Below are positions 9,565 to 22,579 of a stretch of DNA of 64,000 nt, piece by piece. Numbering within the stretch: position 1 is the first letter of the stretch; the number at the start of each line of letters is the position of its first letter. The translations under genes were made by a program, and so were the position numbers. The stretch lies in contig NC_045127.1 in NCBI RefSeq assembly GCF_007655135.1, forward strand, positions 15,447,001 to 15,511,000, in the 5' to 3' direction. The notes beneath the pieces are model-generated. The model worked only from the letters and a program-made list of their open reading frames with translations. It had not been told where the DNA came from and made no database searches. This DNA is from Punica granatum (Eukaryota > Streptophyta > Magnoliopsida > Myrtales > Lythraceae).

Positions 9565-12387
9565 ATGGAGGGGATAATGCAGCTGCCGTACGACGTGACG
9601 GTGAAGATGATGATGGCCTCGCTGGAGCGGAACCTTCTGCCCGACGCCGTCATCCGGCGGCTCACGCGGCTGCTCTTGGCCGCTCGCCTCCGCTCATGCT
9701 ACCGCCCTTCCTCCGACCTCCAGCTCTCCGACCTCCTCCACTTCGTTCACTGTAAATCCTTCCCCTCCGCGCTCCTGCTGTCATCATTACTATAATTCAT
9801 CTCGATTTCCAATCAGACTGCGTGAGATGTTTCAGTTCCTAGCATATGTTGAGAATCTGAATCTATGCGTACAGTGCAATTTTTCAAAATGTAAAAACAT
9901 GGCGATGTAATTTCACCAAATTGCCCGGCCAATTGCACTAGGCTACTGGTAATTAGCGTTTGCTCTGATGATCGATCGTCCTTTTGTTGATTTTGCTATA
10001 GCCTCAGTTGACATTTTCAGTGACAGGTGAGTTAAATGTATTTTGTGTGAGGGTAGATGGCTTTAGGATCGACGACGGTGTTCATTTCTGATTCCACACT
10101 AGCGTGTTTCTGTAATCAAATTTTTAATGAGAAAAACAAGGCCTTTGAGCAGATTGCTTGAGTTTGCCTTGCTTCCAATAGATAATGTGATTTTGATGCA
10201 TCGGGGGTGTTTCACCTTTTATAAGAACGCAGTTTCGTATCTGTTTCTTGCCGCCTCTAATTCTTTCATCTACATTATGTTCATTTCTTGAACTGTTTAT
10301 CGTGATATCAATACTGACTGCTGTAGTTTTTACAGCCCTTAGAGAAATGCCTATAGCTATCCAGACTGATAAGGCGAAAGAACAACATTATGAACTACCG
10401 ACCTCCTTCTTCAAGCTTGTGCTCGGGAAGCATCTCAAATATAGGTACTTGCACCCGCTCCAAGTAAATCATTGATGTCTCCGTCCTCTAAAGCAAATTG
10501 ACTTTGAATTTTTAATGATTCTTATCATTAGTACTGCTTTATTGTAACAAATGATTCCCTTATATAGAGAAGGAACTCGTATCAACATAATGCGCTCAGA
10601 ACACTCCTCCGTTAGTCACCTTCTTAAGCCAAAAGAAGGACCTTTGCGGGGTTCCTCCACTTCTTGGATTTTTCGCTCTGCACATTTCTTTTTGGGGGCA
10701 ATATTGTCCTTTGACCTGTGTGAGAAAGATGAATTTCCAACTGAATCCCTCTGAATTTACAATGCAAGAACATGCAATTCAAAGTGTTCTGGTTAATTCC
10801 ACATAAAAAGTTCATTATATTCGTGGAAGCATTTCTGCTAGTAATCTTTGCAACATTATCTCTTTTACTTGTGGACTATGCAGCTGCTGTTACTTTTCTG
10901 ATAAGTCAGTGAGCTTAGATGATGCTGAGAAAGCAATGTTGGAGCTGTACTGTGAGAGGGCACAACTGAAGGATGGCCACACTGTCCTTGATGTTGGATG
11001 TGGCTGGGGCTCCCTTGTTCTGTATATAGCGCAAAATTATAGCAACTGCAAGATTACGGGCATCTGCAACTCAACCACCCAAAAAGCCCATATAGAGGAG
11101 CAATGCAAGTAATAACTCATTATGCCCAATTATGTTTATGATTGTCTATATCAGTATGTGAACATATATAAGATAATATCAACGTTGCTACATAATTAGG
11201 TATTTGTCAGACTTGAGAGTACCATCTTTCGCAACAAGATAAGAAATCAGGGCACGTTTTGTTTCAGGAATCTTCAGCTGTCTAATGTAGAGATCACTGT
11301 TGGGGATATTAGCACGTTTGAAATGGACGCCTCCTATGACCGAATATTCTCCATCGAGATGTTTGAGGTATTCTCATTTCCGTCATTCCGGGGATGCATT
11401 TAGTGGTGTTTGTTTGCATTATAAAGTCTCTTCACTGTATTTTTACAGCACATGAAGAACTACAAGGATCTCCTCAACAAGATAGCAAAGTGGATGAAAG
11501 AAGATACCCTTCTTTTCGTGCATCACTTTTGCCACAAAGCATTTGCTTACCACTTCGAGGTAGAACTCTCTCTGGTTGAAAATTCATCTACTTTGCTACT
11601 TTTGGTATGAGAAAATGTCATGTTTCCTACTCTGAGCTTACAGCAGTGGGCCCTCTAGGATAACAATGAAGATGATTGGATTACTAGATACTTCTTCACT
11701 GGAGGAACAATGCCTGCCGCAAACCTGCTCCTTTATTTCCAGGTAAGGTCTCTATACTAAAAGTACCTCTCTATTCAGCATAAAAGAGAAAAGTACCTCT
11801 TCAGTCTATTACATCGGGAAAGGCAAGACTACCTTCCCTGAGATACAATATTAGATACAGAATTGGAGCCTGATATAAATCAGGATCATTGAGCTTATTA
11901 TTTTGTCTTGCTGATGGTAAGCATGATGAGCATACCTTATGTGTAGGATGATGTTTCCATTGTTGATCACTGGCTTGTTAATGGGAAGCATTATGCGCAA
12001 ACAAGGTAAGATCAAATGACTCAAGCAATGGCATTCTCGCTGACAAGCAATTATTGGTTTTTCTTCGTTGTTCTTTTGTATTTCATTCTCATGTTTCCGC
12101 ATTCTGGAACTTCAAATCAGATGATCTGACAAGTGATGTTTATTTCTTACAGCGAAGAATGGCTGAAGAGAATGGATCGGAATATGGGTTCTATTAAGCC
12201 CATCATGGAGGCAACTTACGGGAAGGATTCAGCTGTGAAGTGGACCGTCTACTGGAGGACATTCTTCATCTCCGTGGCTGAACTCTTTGGCTACAGCAAT
12301 GGGGACGAGTGGATGGTCGCACATTTCCTATTCAAAAGGAAGGGAAACCATTCCTTCCCCTTGCATTCCAATGATCCATGCGAATAG
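9565..12387 (+). CDS. CNMT: Coclaurine N-methyltransferase-like SAM methyltransferase
   Basis: Eight exons with GT-AG borders join in one frame: 9565-9751, 10336-10444, 10884-11108, 11268-11367, 11449-11559, 11659-11742, 11947-12005 and 12153-12387. They give 369 residues, the usual family length. The SAM-binding motif VLDVGCGWGSL lies at residues 133-143. SIEMFEH spans the exon 4/5 junction with Glu204, Glu207 and His208, the cluster reported as catalytic in Coptis CNMT, at the same numbering. Other conserved blocks are FFTGGTMPAANLL, VNGKHYAQTSEEWLKRMD and the C-terminal WMVAHFLFK. The ATG at 9565 follows a pyrimidine-rich leader and opens MEGIMQLPYD. The fold is shared with cyclopropane fatty acid synthases. 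In alkaloid plants the family N-methylates coclaurine in the cytosol. Most plants carry such genes without that pathway, so the substrate here is unknown. It converges with the PP2C gene downstream. Confidence 0.93.
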
Positions 12388-13228
12388 TTTCTGGTTTCTC
12401 AGAAGGCTATGCAGTTCAGGTTTCTGTTATTACTGAATCCACCGACTAAGATAATTCTCTGTTGCTGCATTATCATCTACAATAATCAATCCAGGAATTG
12501 GTCAAATTTTAGTTATTTCCGTGCCTTCCTTCAATTGCAATGTCTATTTTTTTCCTCTCTTCCCTAATGTTTATATATATGGTATGATAAATCATGCCCC
12601 ATTTTTTGCCCAACGGCAGTAACCATCATATGGCTTTATAGTCGGATGCATTTAACGTAGGAAGCCTCTTCTGACAGGCAAGGACCCGAAAACCCGGAAA
12701 CATCAGCTATAGAGATGCAGTCCAGGTTCTTGCTGTTGCTGCATAGAATCCCCAACTCAAGTGCCAATCAGGATAATGTTTAAAGACAAATTTGAAAAGG
12801 TTAAGAAGGGAACTGAAGAAGAGCTCACATTGTTGTTATTATCTTGGTATTAATACGAGCTCGTTTACAATAATAAATCTAATTCACTCGTAAAAGACTC
12901 CATAAAAGTTCCTCTAAGAGGCTTCTTGAAAAAATAATAATTCTATTTTGTAGGCATGAAGAATTCAAAAAACTTCCCATGAATGCCTAGAAAGCATGGA
13001 TTCTGCTTCCATTTCCTATCAGAAGCATTTACAGATAATATAAGGGGAAGTAAGAGAGGGTGATTGACGACGACAAATAGCGGTATATAAGATTCTACCA
13101 TAAATACAGAATTTTCCAACTTACATGCCATACAGACTCGGGTGACGACAACATCAGGGCCAAACTGCAGTGAATGTCATCCAAGGAGTTTTGGTTTCTT
13201 CTCTCGGTTTACGAGCCTTCACGGCTGG
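12388..13228. other. Convergent intergenic spacer
   Basis: This lies between the stop codons of two convergent genes and must hold both 3' UTRs. The part after 12388 is moderately T-rich with AATAAT-type signals near 12480 and 12872. I see no other gene; the 62-codon minus frame at 12943-13131 is a chance frame. Confidence 0.6.
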
Positions 13229-15428
13229 TCATGTCCTGGGTCTGAACCTCCTCTGAGCCTTCAGGTCCACGACAATCACGGTAATGTTATCCTTGCTTCC
13301 CTTCTGAAGGGCCCGGTTCGAGAGATACTCTGCTGCAGCCTGGGCTGCGGGATCTGACCCTTGTGCCTGGGCTGCCGGTTCAGATCCCTGGCCCTGAGCA
13401 CTTCCCCTGTCGGGAGCTAGTGTTTCTCCTCCGTTCTTCTTGTGCCAGAGCAGTATCCGCTTGCGAGCCAGGTCGCACACCTCCTCATTTGTCATCACAT
13501 CCCACAGACCGTCACTTGCAAGCACGAGGCAGTCGTCCTCTTTTGCTCGAGGGACAAACATCACTTCCGGATCAGGTATTATCCACGGCTTTAGATATTT
13601 ATCGCCTGTAGTAGTAGGAATTGTCATTCATTCTCATAATCTTTACAAATTAAACTATGCATGAAATCATTTTCCTCCAAACTCTTGTACCCGTGATATC
13701 TAGGAATTGAATGGAATAACCATGTAAGAAGTAGTTATATCTTCCATGGGGGTTCCAATCATTCCATTTGAATGGACCAGACGAGGCACAACAAAGGCTA
13801 GGAAGCACAACTAGCAGATGGAAACTCATGACCTAACTACTTCATCACAGTAAAAAGGAAATTGCAATGCTTGGCTAAGAGATAAACGAGGACAGAAATA
13901 AGAAACATACCGATGGACCTCGACATTGCAAGAACGCCGAGAACACGATACCCATTCCACCGTATAACCTTTCCTCCTGCAGCTTCAATTCTCGCATATT
14001 CGTCTGCACGGTTTGGCTGATATTCATACAATAACGACAGAGTAAGACATCTAGGAAACGAACTCTCTTCAGATAATTGCAAACTAAGGCCCAACATGAT
14101 TGTACAATTCTTCACCTTGTGATCCACAGACAGTGCAATAGGTTCCTTCCCACGACACAAAACCGCCCTCGAATCTCCACAGTTTGCCACGATGATGTGG
14201 GATGAGCATATGATGGCCACCACAGCGGTGGACCCTGCAGTTTCTGGGGCGACAGGTTCCACGCCGGTAGGATTTTCTCCGACCTCGGCATCAACCTTAG
14301 TGAAACAATTCGTGAATGCCTGTCTCCACTGCTCTTGGCAACTGTCAGAACAATTCCCGGCAATCAGGCTACCCCTAATAGATTCTATCTCCTCCGCCAA
14401 AGCTACATGGACTCGATCCTTGCAATAGTTCGCAACCTGAAAGATGAAAAACCATTAGAACCACTTACCAGTGCACTTGACGGCTCGTTAGGTGAAGGCA
14501 GATATGTCGTGTTTCTAGCTCCGCAAACAAAATTTATTAAGTGCTCAGTATACTAAGTTTTTTCAGATGGGCCTTAATATCAATAGTTGTGGTAAATAGA
14601 GTAATGATGAAAACGGGCACAATTTAAGCGGAAATTAACCTGTGATCCACCATGGCCATCGTAGACCCCGAAAAAGTGAGCAGTCTGCTCGGTTATAATC
14701 TTGCCTGTGCTATCAAGCACTCGATCAACGGCAAGCATTTGAATCGGGATTTCCAAGAACCTGGGCACTGTGGCCACTGCATCCTCCATCTCCGGCCTCC
14801 TCCCGCACATGGAAATCGAGCCCCAAAGAGGGATGTACTCCACCTCGAAAATGCTCCGGACAGTACTCATCCTTGCTTGCTGAACAAGCAGAGTAGCTGA
14901 ATTGGCAGTGGAACTCAAACTCGAACTTGATTCCAGTTGAACATGGGCTACCTGAGCAGAGAGGGAGTCCTGACTGCCCATGATCCCCCCCTCAACCTGG
15001 GCCTTAGCCACGACCTCAATCTCATACACAGTCCTCTCAGAATCTGCAGTGCTCGATGCTCCAATCTCAGAAAATTGCTCGAAGCCTAAAATATCCTCCC
15101 CACATAAACTGCTAGTGTCGCTAGCAACAGAAAGAGAACAAGAGTTATCGAGAACTCGATCTCCTTCCATCAATGAGCAATCATCCTCCTCATTTTCCCG
15201 GCTCTTGTTCATTTTCACAACTGTATCCAACAGGGGCTCCCTGACTCCACTCTCTCCAAGTGAATCCTCCATCAGAGCCTCAACAACCGAATCAGATGAC
15301 AAACTTGGTGGCGGGTCAGGCACGGAGTTCATTCCTGTGAAGTCCATACGGGCACTGAGCACGAGAAAATCACAGCCCAAACTACATCTAAACGGAACTA
15401 AAACCGCTCCGTAACACATCTCCTCCAT
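13229..15428 (-). CDS. HAB1: Clade A protein phosphatase 2C, HAB1-type
   Basis: Four exons on the minus strand, 14640-15428, 14116-14436, 13911-14016 and 13229-13605, join in frame to give 530 residues. The protein starts MEEM, as in HAB1 relatives. It has a variable acidic/serine-rich N-terminus (about 1-200), then the Mg/Mn-dependent Ser/Thr phosphatase domain: VYDGHGG (255-261), ETAGSTAVVA, NCGDSRAV, ASDGLWD (435-441, metal-binding Asp437) and GSKDN (Asp511). Trp390 in VIRWNGYRV is the residue that locks onto the ABA-bound PYR/PYL receptor in ABI1/HAB1. In this family the enzyme dephosphorylates and silences SnRK2 kinases in nucleus and cytosol until ABA receptors inhibit it. The loop after WHKKNGG has a small internal duplication. 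All key residues are present, so it looks functional. Assignment to HAB1 rather than ABI1 rests on the start and N-terminus. Confidence 0.94.
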
Positions 15429-18185
15429 CCAAATCCCAAAAAGTCACCCCCTGAGATTACCCCAGTCATGGTTCAACTAAACACCCCGTCATCCCTCTTC
15501 AGCAATCTCTCAAGAACACGAGCCCGATTTCCTGGAAGACAAATTTCCATGCGGATGAGAGGCAAAAGCAACTTACTGGGGACAAAGCTTGCAAATGGGT
15601 CGGCACATCTTATCAAGAACAGTGACGCGGAGCTTCCATTTTCAGGGGAGTGGACCCTTAGACATAGAGAGGGGGTTCTCCCTTTACCCAGAGCAAAGGG
15701 AAAAGCTCGCAACTTTAAAGGACTGCGAGCAGTACCAAATTAAGCAAAACGATCAAGAAAGCAAAAGGGGGTTCATGAGAAAGGAGCCAAGGAATCACAG
15801 GAAGAACTGAGGAAAGAGGGCGACTTCCCTCCTCTTCCCCCCACTCTTCTTTATTATTCTTTATTTTCTATAAAAAGAAAAAGGAAAAGGACAAGTTTTT
15901 TTCCTGGGCGGATGGGCACTTCCCCGGATCTGAGGGAATCCATGGCAGCCTCTTGGTATGGTAGCTTTGTTTCTAACTCTCTCAAGCTCATGTACTGGTG
16001 ACAAGTATGTTTCAAGAGAAGAAGGTTACAGAAGAAAGGGAAAGAAGTGGGAGATAATCCACAGAGCTAAGCCAAGCCTACCCAATCCCATCAAATAACA
16101 ACGGAGTGTAGAGTCTTCTCTTCTCCCTTCTTCATCCTCCTTCTCTATCTCCCCTGCTCTCTCTCTCTCTCTCTCTCCCCCTGTGATTGAATACGAATTT
16201 TTCTTTTCTAAATCTAAAAATACAGAAGCGATCAATTTGATGTTAATATTAGTACGACTTCTTTTTTTCGATTAATGGGCCTCAACGACAACTATTGTTC
16301 ACCCAATCGAGATTACCCATGACAGTAAAGGTCATCGTAATTCCAATTAGGGAATGGTATTCGCTGATGGAACTTTCACCACCTACTTCGTTTATTTTTT
16401 TCTTGGCTTTACTTTTTCTTTTTTCAAATTCAGGCAACGAGGACATCATCGAAGCTCACCACAGCTCCTATAAAGTCATTGGCGACCTCAACTACCTCAA
16501 TTGGAGGGTGTAGCCATAGATTCTCGTTTAAATTAACGAAAAAGTTAAGGTATATTAAAATTGATATTAAATTAATAGTTCGTATATTTTTAAGTTAAAA
16601 AAAAAAAATTCATGCTATAATTGATAAAATGTGAAATGTTTGTGTTATTTTAGACAATTAATCATAAATTTATTTATATATTGCTTATGTAATGCATGCA
16701 TATACGTATGTATGTGTATATATATATATATATATATGCCTTTTATGTCTATAGAACGTTTTGTCTACGGTGATTACCAATGTGACTATACTATTCACCA
16801 CCAAAAAAGTGGGAGATACTACTTTAATGTATTATACTATTCATAAAAGTAATATGTTGTTTTCTCCGCTGTGCACTACCCACCGAGTATCTTAAAGTCG
16901 TATTTGCATTGATTAGTCAGATTCGAAATGAGTTGATCTATTAAACTATAAATTCTTCTAATCATGAAATTTCTTTTATTCGAAAGACGTAAAGACTTGA
17001 ATTAGAGATGTCGTTTAAGGAGAAAAAGTATCGAATTAGTCGAATCAATTCATATTGATTAGAAGATATATTTTCATCACGTCACGAAAGTTGATTAAAA
17101 GAAAAAAAGCAAGAATAATGATCATTTGAAAAGATCTTACAAATAATCTAATAATTGTGATGTAAAGTCGGTTTATTACTATATTTAGAATAGATGATCA
17201 CTTTATGGTGGTTAAGAGGACTCTTTTTTATGATGCATATGTATGTTGTATGCCATCGTAGGAAGGCTGGTGCTTAACTCGTGGAGTCTTCAGGGAGCTC
17301 CAGTATCCATCCGATCCCGGATTCGAAAATCTTTGAAGTCACCGAAGCGCCTTTGGCGTGATTATCCACTCCGTACGTTGTCGAGGGTTCACGGAGCCTT
17401 GAGGATTAGTCGGACGAAACTTGAACACCCCGGATTAGCTAAAAAGAAACGAGTAAGTGGAGAAGAAAAGCACGAGTCCTTTTATGCCCAATATAATCTC
17501 TCTATATATATAACCATATCACGGAGTGATTCTTTCTTATCCAGACAAAAAATAGAATGGATACATAAAGCTCTTTTAGTTAGCGGATATTAGCCGTTAG
17601 ATCCTTTTGGCATCTATTTTTAAGAACTAGTTTTTAGCCCGTGATATTTTCTGTCGAGGACACATGGCAGCATTTGGTTATGACACGAAGTCGATGGCAT
17701 GATCGTAATTAACTTAAAATGCTGGCCAAGTTGGAAGTTACTTAGTGGAATGACGATGCTTTAACTGTCATAAGAATCAAACTCGAGACCTATAAGGATG
17801 ACAACGTTTCTGATCCATGGTTCTAAAGCCCGAGATTTAGGTTCAAGCTTGGCTTTACCACAACATTTTATTGAGCAATGCAAATTCGAATCTCGGATGG
17901 AAAACAAAGCGTTACCATGAGGTTTTAGCTTGGTCCGAAACCTGCCATTCTTGAATCCAGTCTAATCACCCTTCCAACTCAAAATAACACAATTAAAACG
18001 TGATAAAAATCACTAAAGCACGTTTCACAATAGTTTAAGACCCATGACTCTTTGCAAACAGTCATGATCAACCCATTATCTCTTCTTTATATAAAGATTC
18101 AAAATAATCAAATGCTCTGGGATGGATAAGTATATGATTAGGCAATGATCCCCATCGACAACTCATATATATATATATGGGAATC
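15429..18185. other. PP2C upstream region and intergenic spacer
   Basis: The first several hundred bases should be the 5' leader and promoter of the PP2C gene, read right to left. A CT run at 16158-16179 (GA on the gene strand) is typical of plant promoters and leaders. From 16250 on the DNA is AT-rich. A 116-codon plus frame at 17243-17593, basic and of higher GC, matches no family I know. ACTAGTTTTTAGCCCGTG near 17626 could be a reversed, worn Helitron end. No other gene is supported. Confidence 0.45.
16158..16179. repeat. CT/GA microsatellite
   Basis: About eleven CT units. On the PP2C strand this is a GA repeat some 730 bp upstream of the start codon, where GAGA-type promoter elements are common. 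Confidence 0.8.
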
Positions 18186-18732
18186 CAAACAGGACCTAAA
18201 CTCTACTCACTACATAACAAAAGTTAACAACAAATTATTACTTTTTCATTTTTCTTCAATTTTTTTAACAATTCAATTCAATTTTTAATAATAAATTATC
18301 TCAATTATTTATTACTTTTTCCACAATTCAATAATATAACAATTACTTTTTTTTTACTTTTTCACACATTTCTCATAAGTCAACATTACAATCATTATAA
18401 ATAAATTAAAATCAAAACTTTATTCAAATGAACTCTAAAACCAAACACACTATTATGGTGTGTTTGGTTTTAGAGTTAAGTTGAGTTGAATTTTAATTTT
18501 AATTGAGTTGTAATGATTGTTTTATTGAATTATGAGAAAAAATGTGAAAAAGTAATGAATAGTTGATATAATTTAATATTAAAAATTGAATTGACTATAA
18601 TGGAGGTGTATGTGAATTTATGTATGGGCCCCACCTTTTGACTTTAAAGAGTTGATTTTTGTTGTGTAGTGAGTAGAGTTAAAGTTATAGTTAAAATTTT
18701 AAAATCCGATTGCGAAACCAAACGGAGTATAA
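18186..18732. mobile_element. Two related MITEs head to head (long foldback)
   Basis: The centre is a perfect palindrome: CTCTAAAACCAAACACAC, seven bases, and its reverse complement (about 18431-18473). The outer ends also pair: CTAAACTCTACTCACTACA near 18197-18215 against TGTAGTGAGTAGAGTTAAAG near 18664-18683. Two copies of about 265 bp therefore lie in opposite orientation. A third copy of this family is at 58019-58212 (GTGCGTTTGGTTTCAG start, CGAAACCAAACGGAGT end). It is non-coding and of MITE type. The superfamily is unsure. Confidence 0.65.
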
Positions 18733-19908
18733 AATTTCCTCCACATGCGTCGGTCAGGATCATCCTCAAAGACATAAGCATCATCCCCTAGATTAGGTCT
18801 AGTTCCGTCCCACGGCCATTTACTTCAGCATCTTAACATGGTAATTAACTATGTTCTCCATCTCAGTTAAAGCAACTTCAGATCTAAAATCAGAATCTAA
18901 ACTATATGACAGCATGGATACCAGTAAAGGACATCCTCTTCAGTCTTTTGCTTAGATATTTATCCTTTTACGTGGTACACTGTTTTGCACTTTGGAAATA
19001 CAAGGCATCATCTTTATTTAGTCATTTCCTCTTGTTTAATTGTGTTACATCTCTCTTGCACAAAGATAATGTTTTAAAGGCGAATCCCTTTCAGAATTTG
19101 AAAGGAAAAGGCTAACCATTTTTCCAGGAAAATGAACAAAAACAAAAAAAACAAAAAAGGAATTGCCCTTCTCCCTCAATCTTTTTCAACTGTTTATTTC
19201 TTATTTTTACTGAATTTTCAATTGTTTAATTTCACATTTCAAAATAATAATAATAAATAATGTTAAAGATTAGAGTAAGTTGAATAGCTCATAGTAATTT
19301 GTAACTCATCTCTTAATTAATATGCATTATATATTTTAAATAATTACTAAGTTATAGATTTATCACATATTTTTAATTTAAATTAAATTGAAAATTTGTT
19401 TTGCCATTAATTTTTTTAGAGTAGTGTCTATGGTATCCTTATTTTCATTTTTTTTTATATTTATTTTACTTACGATCATAAGTGTTGTAGTGCTGTCTCA
19501 CAATTTTTCCTTTTATAGGACCATAGATTTATATAAATAGTGGCCTATAGCAATTTTTATTGAAATTGTATATATGACCAATTAATTTTTTTTAATAATG
19601 TTTTTAGCCCTTGTATTGTGTATAGTTCGTATTAACATATTTATATATCATTTCATAAATCAATTATTCCGATTTTTTCGGAAAATACATTTCCTTCTTA
19701 ACAACATAATAAGCTATTTCCAATGGCTAATTTTCAATATCATACAATAATCAATTGAGAAATTATGCTGACATTGGATAATCATATACTATTTACAACG
19801 ATTTGAATCTTCTAATTGAAATTACATTGACATTGGATAATTCATTTGTTAATCCATATATAAAATGGGCGCATATAATAAATGCAATAAAAATGGGTGA
19901 ATAATAAA
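18733..19908. other. AT-rich intergenic stretch
   Basis: No gene is seen. A 69-codon hydrophobic frame at 18906-19115 has no recognisable domain. The stretch ends in A at 19908, the left half of the AT target of the following Helitron. Confidence 0.5.
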
Positions 19909-19939
19909 TCTATACTAAATATAAAAGTGCGAAGCTTCT

Positions 19940-20375
19940 ACTGTCCATCGCTCTATTTCGCGTTTCAAATTCTGCCGCGGCCGCCACCGCCCTTTGCTGC
20001 CTTTGTATTCATTCGCCGCCCTCGCCATCCACTCAGCGGCGCCAAGGTTGATTACCTCCGCCTATGGAACCACTACTTTCAACCGTTCGCCCCTTTTCTC
20101 CGATTCCCCTATCGTGCCTGTTTCAAAGTCATCTCCGATGGCCTCCTTGCTATGAGTCGTACTTTCCCAGTTGCAGCCCCACCGTACTGTTCGTGAAAAT
20201 GCCTGTGTATGTTTATTCTCTTCCAACTGCGGTCGCTAATCGCATCCATTGCAGCCACATAGAGACCGATGTCGTAGTCCGCAGCATGGGTTGGCCGAAA
20301 TCACTCAAATGTCTGGAGGTCGTCAAACTCGATCATCGGCATGCTGCAGTTTTGGGTAAAATGGTCAAACTTTGA
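19940..20375 (+). pseudogene. GC-rich exon-like segment inside Helitron
   Basis: This stretch is clearly more GC-rich than the DNA around it and holds overlapping open frames of about 100 codons (19897-20196 and 20064-20375). The second ends at a GTAAAATGG that could be a splice donor near 20355. The proteins match no family I can name. Composition and position just inside the Helitron 5' end suggest a captured first exon. Confidence 0.3.
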
Positions 20376-20979
20376 TCAGTTATTCGATTTATCTTTCTAT
20401 TTAAAACTCAGTTACTCAATTGAAATTAGTCGCAGCGCTCTTCCTTTGTCTGGGATGGGCATTCTCCTATGATTTGCATGCTTATGCTCTGATATGGGAA
20501 GGAAAGTTCGAATATTATCAAGAGAAAATTTTATGTTTTTCCTGGTGTTTTATATTTCCATTTTCTTGCTATTATTCTGGTAATATTCGGCTTTGAATAT
20601 GATGACGTCAATTTTTAAGCCCTTACGAAAAGATTATAATGCTTGCATCACAATGATCAGATTCGCAGGTAAATCATGACCCATCAGATCCACAATGATT
20701 AACTTGTATTGCATTCTGCTTGTTGGCTGTTTATATGGTTTTTTGCTTCTTCTGGTTTTTAATTTTTCAACTTCTACCGTGTGCAATTGCAGTTTTTCAT
20801 GCCCGTTGTTATCCATGGGTTTATGTTCTAATATCATGTGCCTCTGAGCATTTTATTTCGCTGTAAACTCTCTCGCTCTCTCTCCCCTTGTGTCTTTAGA
20901 TATATTTAGGAACTTTGCTATGCTCTAAGCCTTGTATGTATGATTCACTTTTTGTGCACATTTACCCCATTATTGCAGT

Positions 20980-21215
20980 TGTTACGTGATCTTAGAATTG
21001 AAATACCCCCATGGAATAATAATCATGGTCAATTATGGTCGTGCAATAGAAGCAAAAGAAATTGGATGCTACCACAGCGCCGCAAAAGGAAACGTCAAAG
21101 TGTTGCTGAGAGTGATGCGTACTGCAACACCTTTTGTGCACATCGTCACTTGATCGTGGGAGCTCCTCCTCATACCATATGCAGCGCTTTGTCCCAAGTA
21201 CCAATCACAGTAAGC
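20980..21215 (+). pseudogene. Exon-like segment inside Helitron
   Basis: TTATTGCAG at 20971-20979 looks like a splice acceptor and CACAGTAAGC near 21206-21215 like a donor. The frame between them is basic (RRKRKRQSVAES) with cysteines and histidines. I do not recognise it. It is either a captured exon or a chance frame. Confidence 0.27.
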
Positions 21216-21449
21216 TTTTTTTTCCTGGTTTTATTGGTCTTTATAATTGATGCAAGTATATATTCTTTTGCTCGTGATACAAGTATATATTCACATTGTT
21301 TCTGTGTACCCTTGCAGCTGACCTAATCTAAAACTCCATGTAGTTAAAGAAATGCTTTGCAAAGTTATTCTTCAACTTGGGAGCCATTCTGTTTTTTTAA
21401 CTGGCAACTTACTATTTGTTTTTCGCTTTTTCTTTTTTGCACAATGTAG

Positions 21450-21700
21450 TTATTTGTGCCCCCTGTTTGTGCTCGATCATTCTTGATGTTATTCCCACTA
21501 CTGTATATTGTCATGATATGTGGTGTACTTCCCCCCGTTTGCAAAAGGAAGGGAATCTGCCCTTCCTTGTGTCTCTGGATAGATAATTGAGGCCGAAGAA
21601 ATGTTTCCCAAAACATAATTGATTTCACCATCCCTAGCCAACATTGATCACCTTCCTCTGCATTCTTGCGTTTTTCTTTAATTACCATCTACATCAATCA
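21450..21700. repeat. Internal direct repeat of the Helitron, copy 1
   Basis: TGTTTGTGCTCGATCATTCTTG, a block with CCCAAAACATAATTGATTTC and a TGATCA.CTT.C block recur in the same order at 23815-24065. The copies differ clearly, so the duplication is old, or the Helitron took up two copies of one repeat. Confidence 0.6.
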
Positions 21701-22579
21701 TTGTTGACACATGCTCTTTAACTCATTCTTTTGCATTTATAATGCACTCGAAAGCCCTTGTGGTACTGCTAAGCAGCTGACTGAATAATAACGTTTATCC
21801 TCTCAGATGTTATAGTGATGCCTTCCACTCTGAGTTGTATTTGTGACAAGTGGCTTGTTTATTTTCCAGTTTTGTCAGCAATCATATCTTATGTCCATTA
21901 CATATGATGTTTTGACGTCATGTCAAGTGCGGGAATTCTCTTGAAGAATTCTGCAGCGGGGATGACAGCTTAGGTAATCCTCTTACACGATTTTTTCCCC
22001 CTTCTTTTCTCCTTTTACATTTTGGTTTCGTCATGTTTTTCTCTTTTTACCAATTTTTGCTTTCATGTTGATCAAGTTGCAACATGTGCTATATCTGACG
22101 TTTTATATTTGTCCTCAGTTACTATGAATAAGAAAAAAATGGGTTCAGGGTGGACTGTAGATTAAATTTCTGCATGTGTTGAAATATGTAAGATTCTGAT
22201 TGAATAATGACTGATTTAATAGGTGTGTGTTTTGTCAATATATGATTGCGAGGTCTAATACAAGTTAAATGGGAAAAGATCTATAACCAACTATATCTTT
22301 TGGGTGGTTCCTCCGCTGATATTTTCTTCAAAGAAAACATGTTTTTGTTTTGTTTCCCACATTCCTTTCTTTTATGGAAATAACTGAAGCTCTGTTGAAG
22401 CTGGCAGTATCCTCACTCTCATATAACTTGTTAGTACCCAGAAATATGAGACACAAAGAGCTTTTGTTTTGTTCAGAGTATTTTTACCGTATGATCTTCA
22501 TTCCATTCCCTTGATTGGATGCAGTTGTTCCCTTCTCCAGCAATGGTAGTAATCCTAACTTGCCTATAAAAAATGACAG

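Noticed and set aside
13363..15414. Plus-strand frames over the phosphatase gene
   Set aside because: They are antisense to well-supported PP2C exons and show no family resemblance.
17243..17593. 116-codon open frame as a gene
   Set aside because: No domain, no splice support and no start context. It may be a worn repeat.
17620..17645. Reversed Helitron end (ACTAGTTTTTAGCCCGTG)
   Set aside because: The second stem half is missing and no TC start is visible on the other side.
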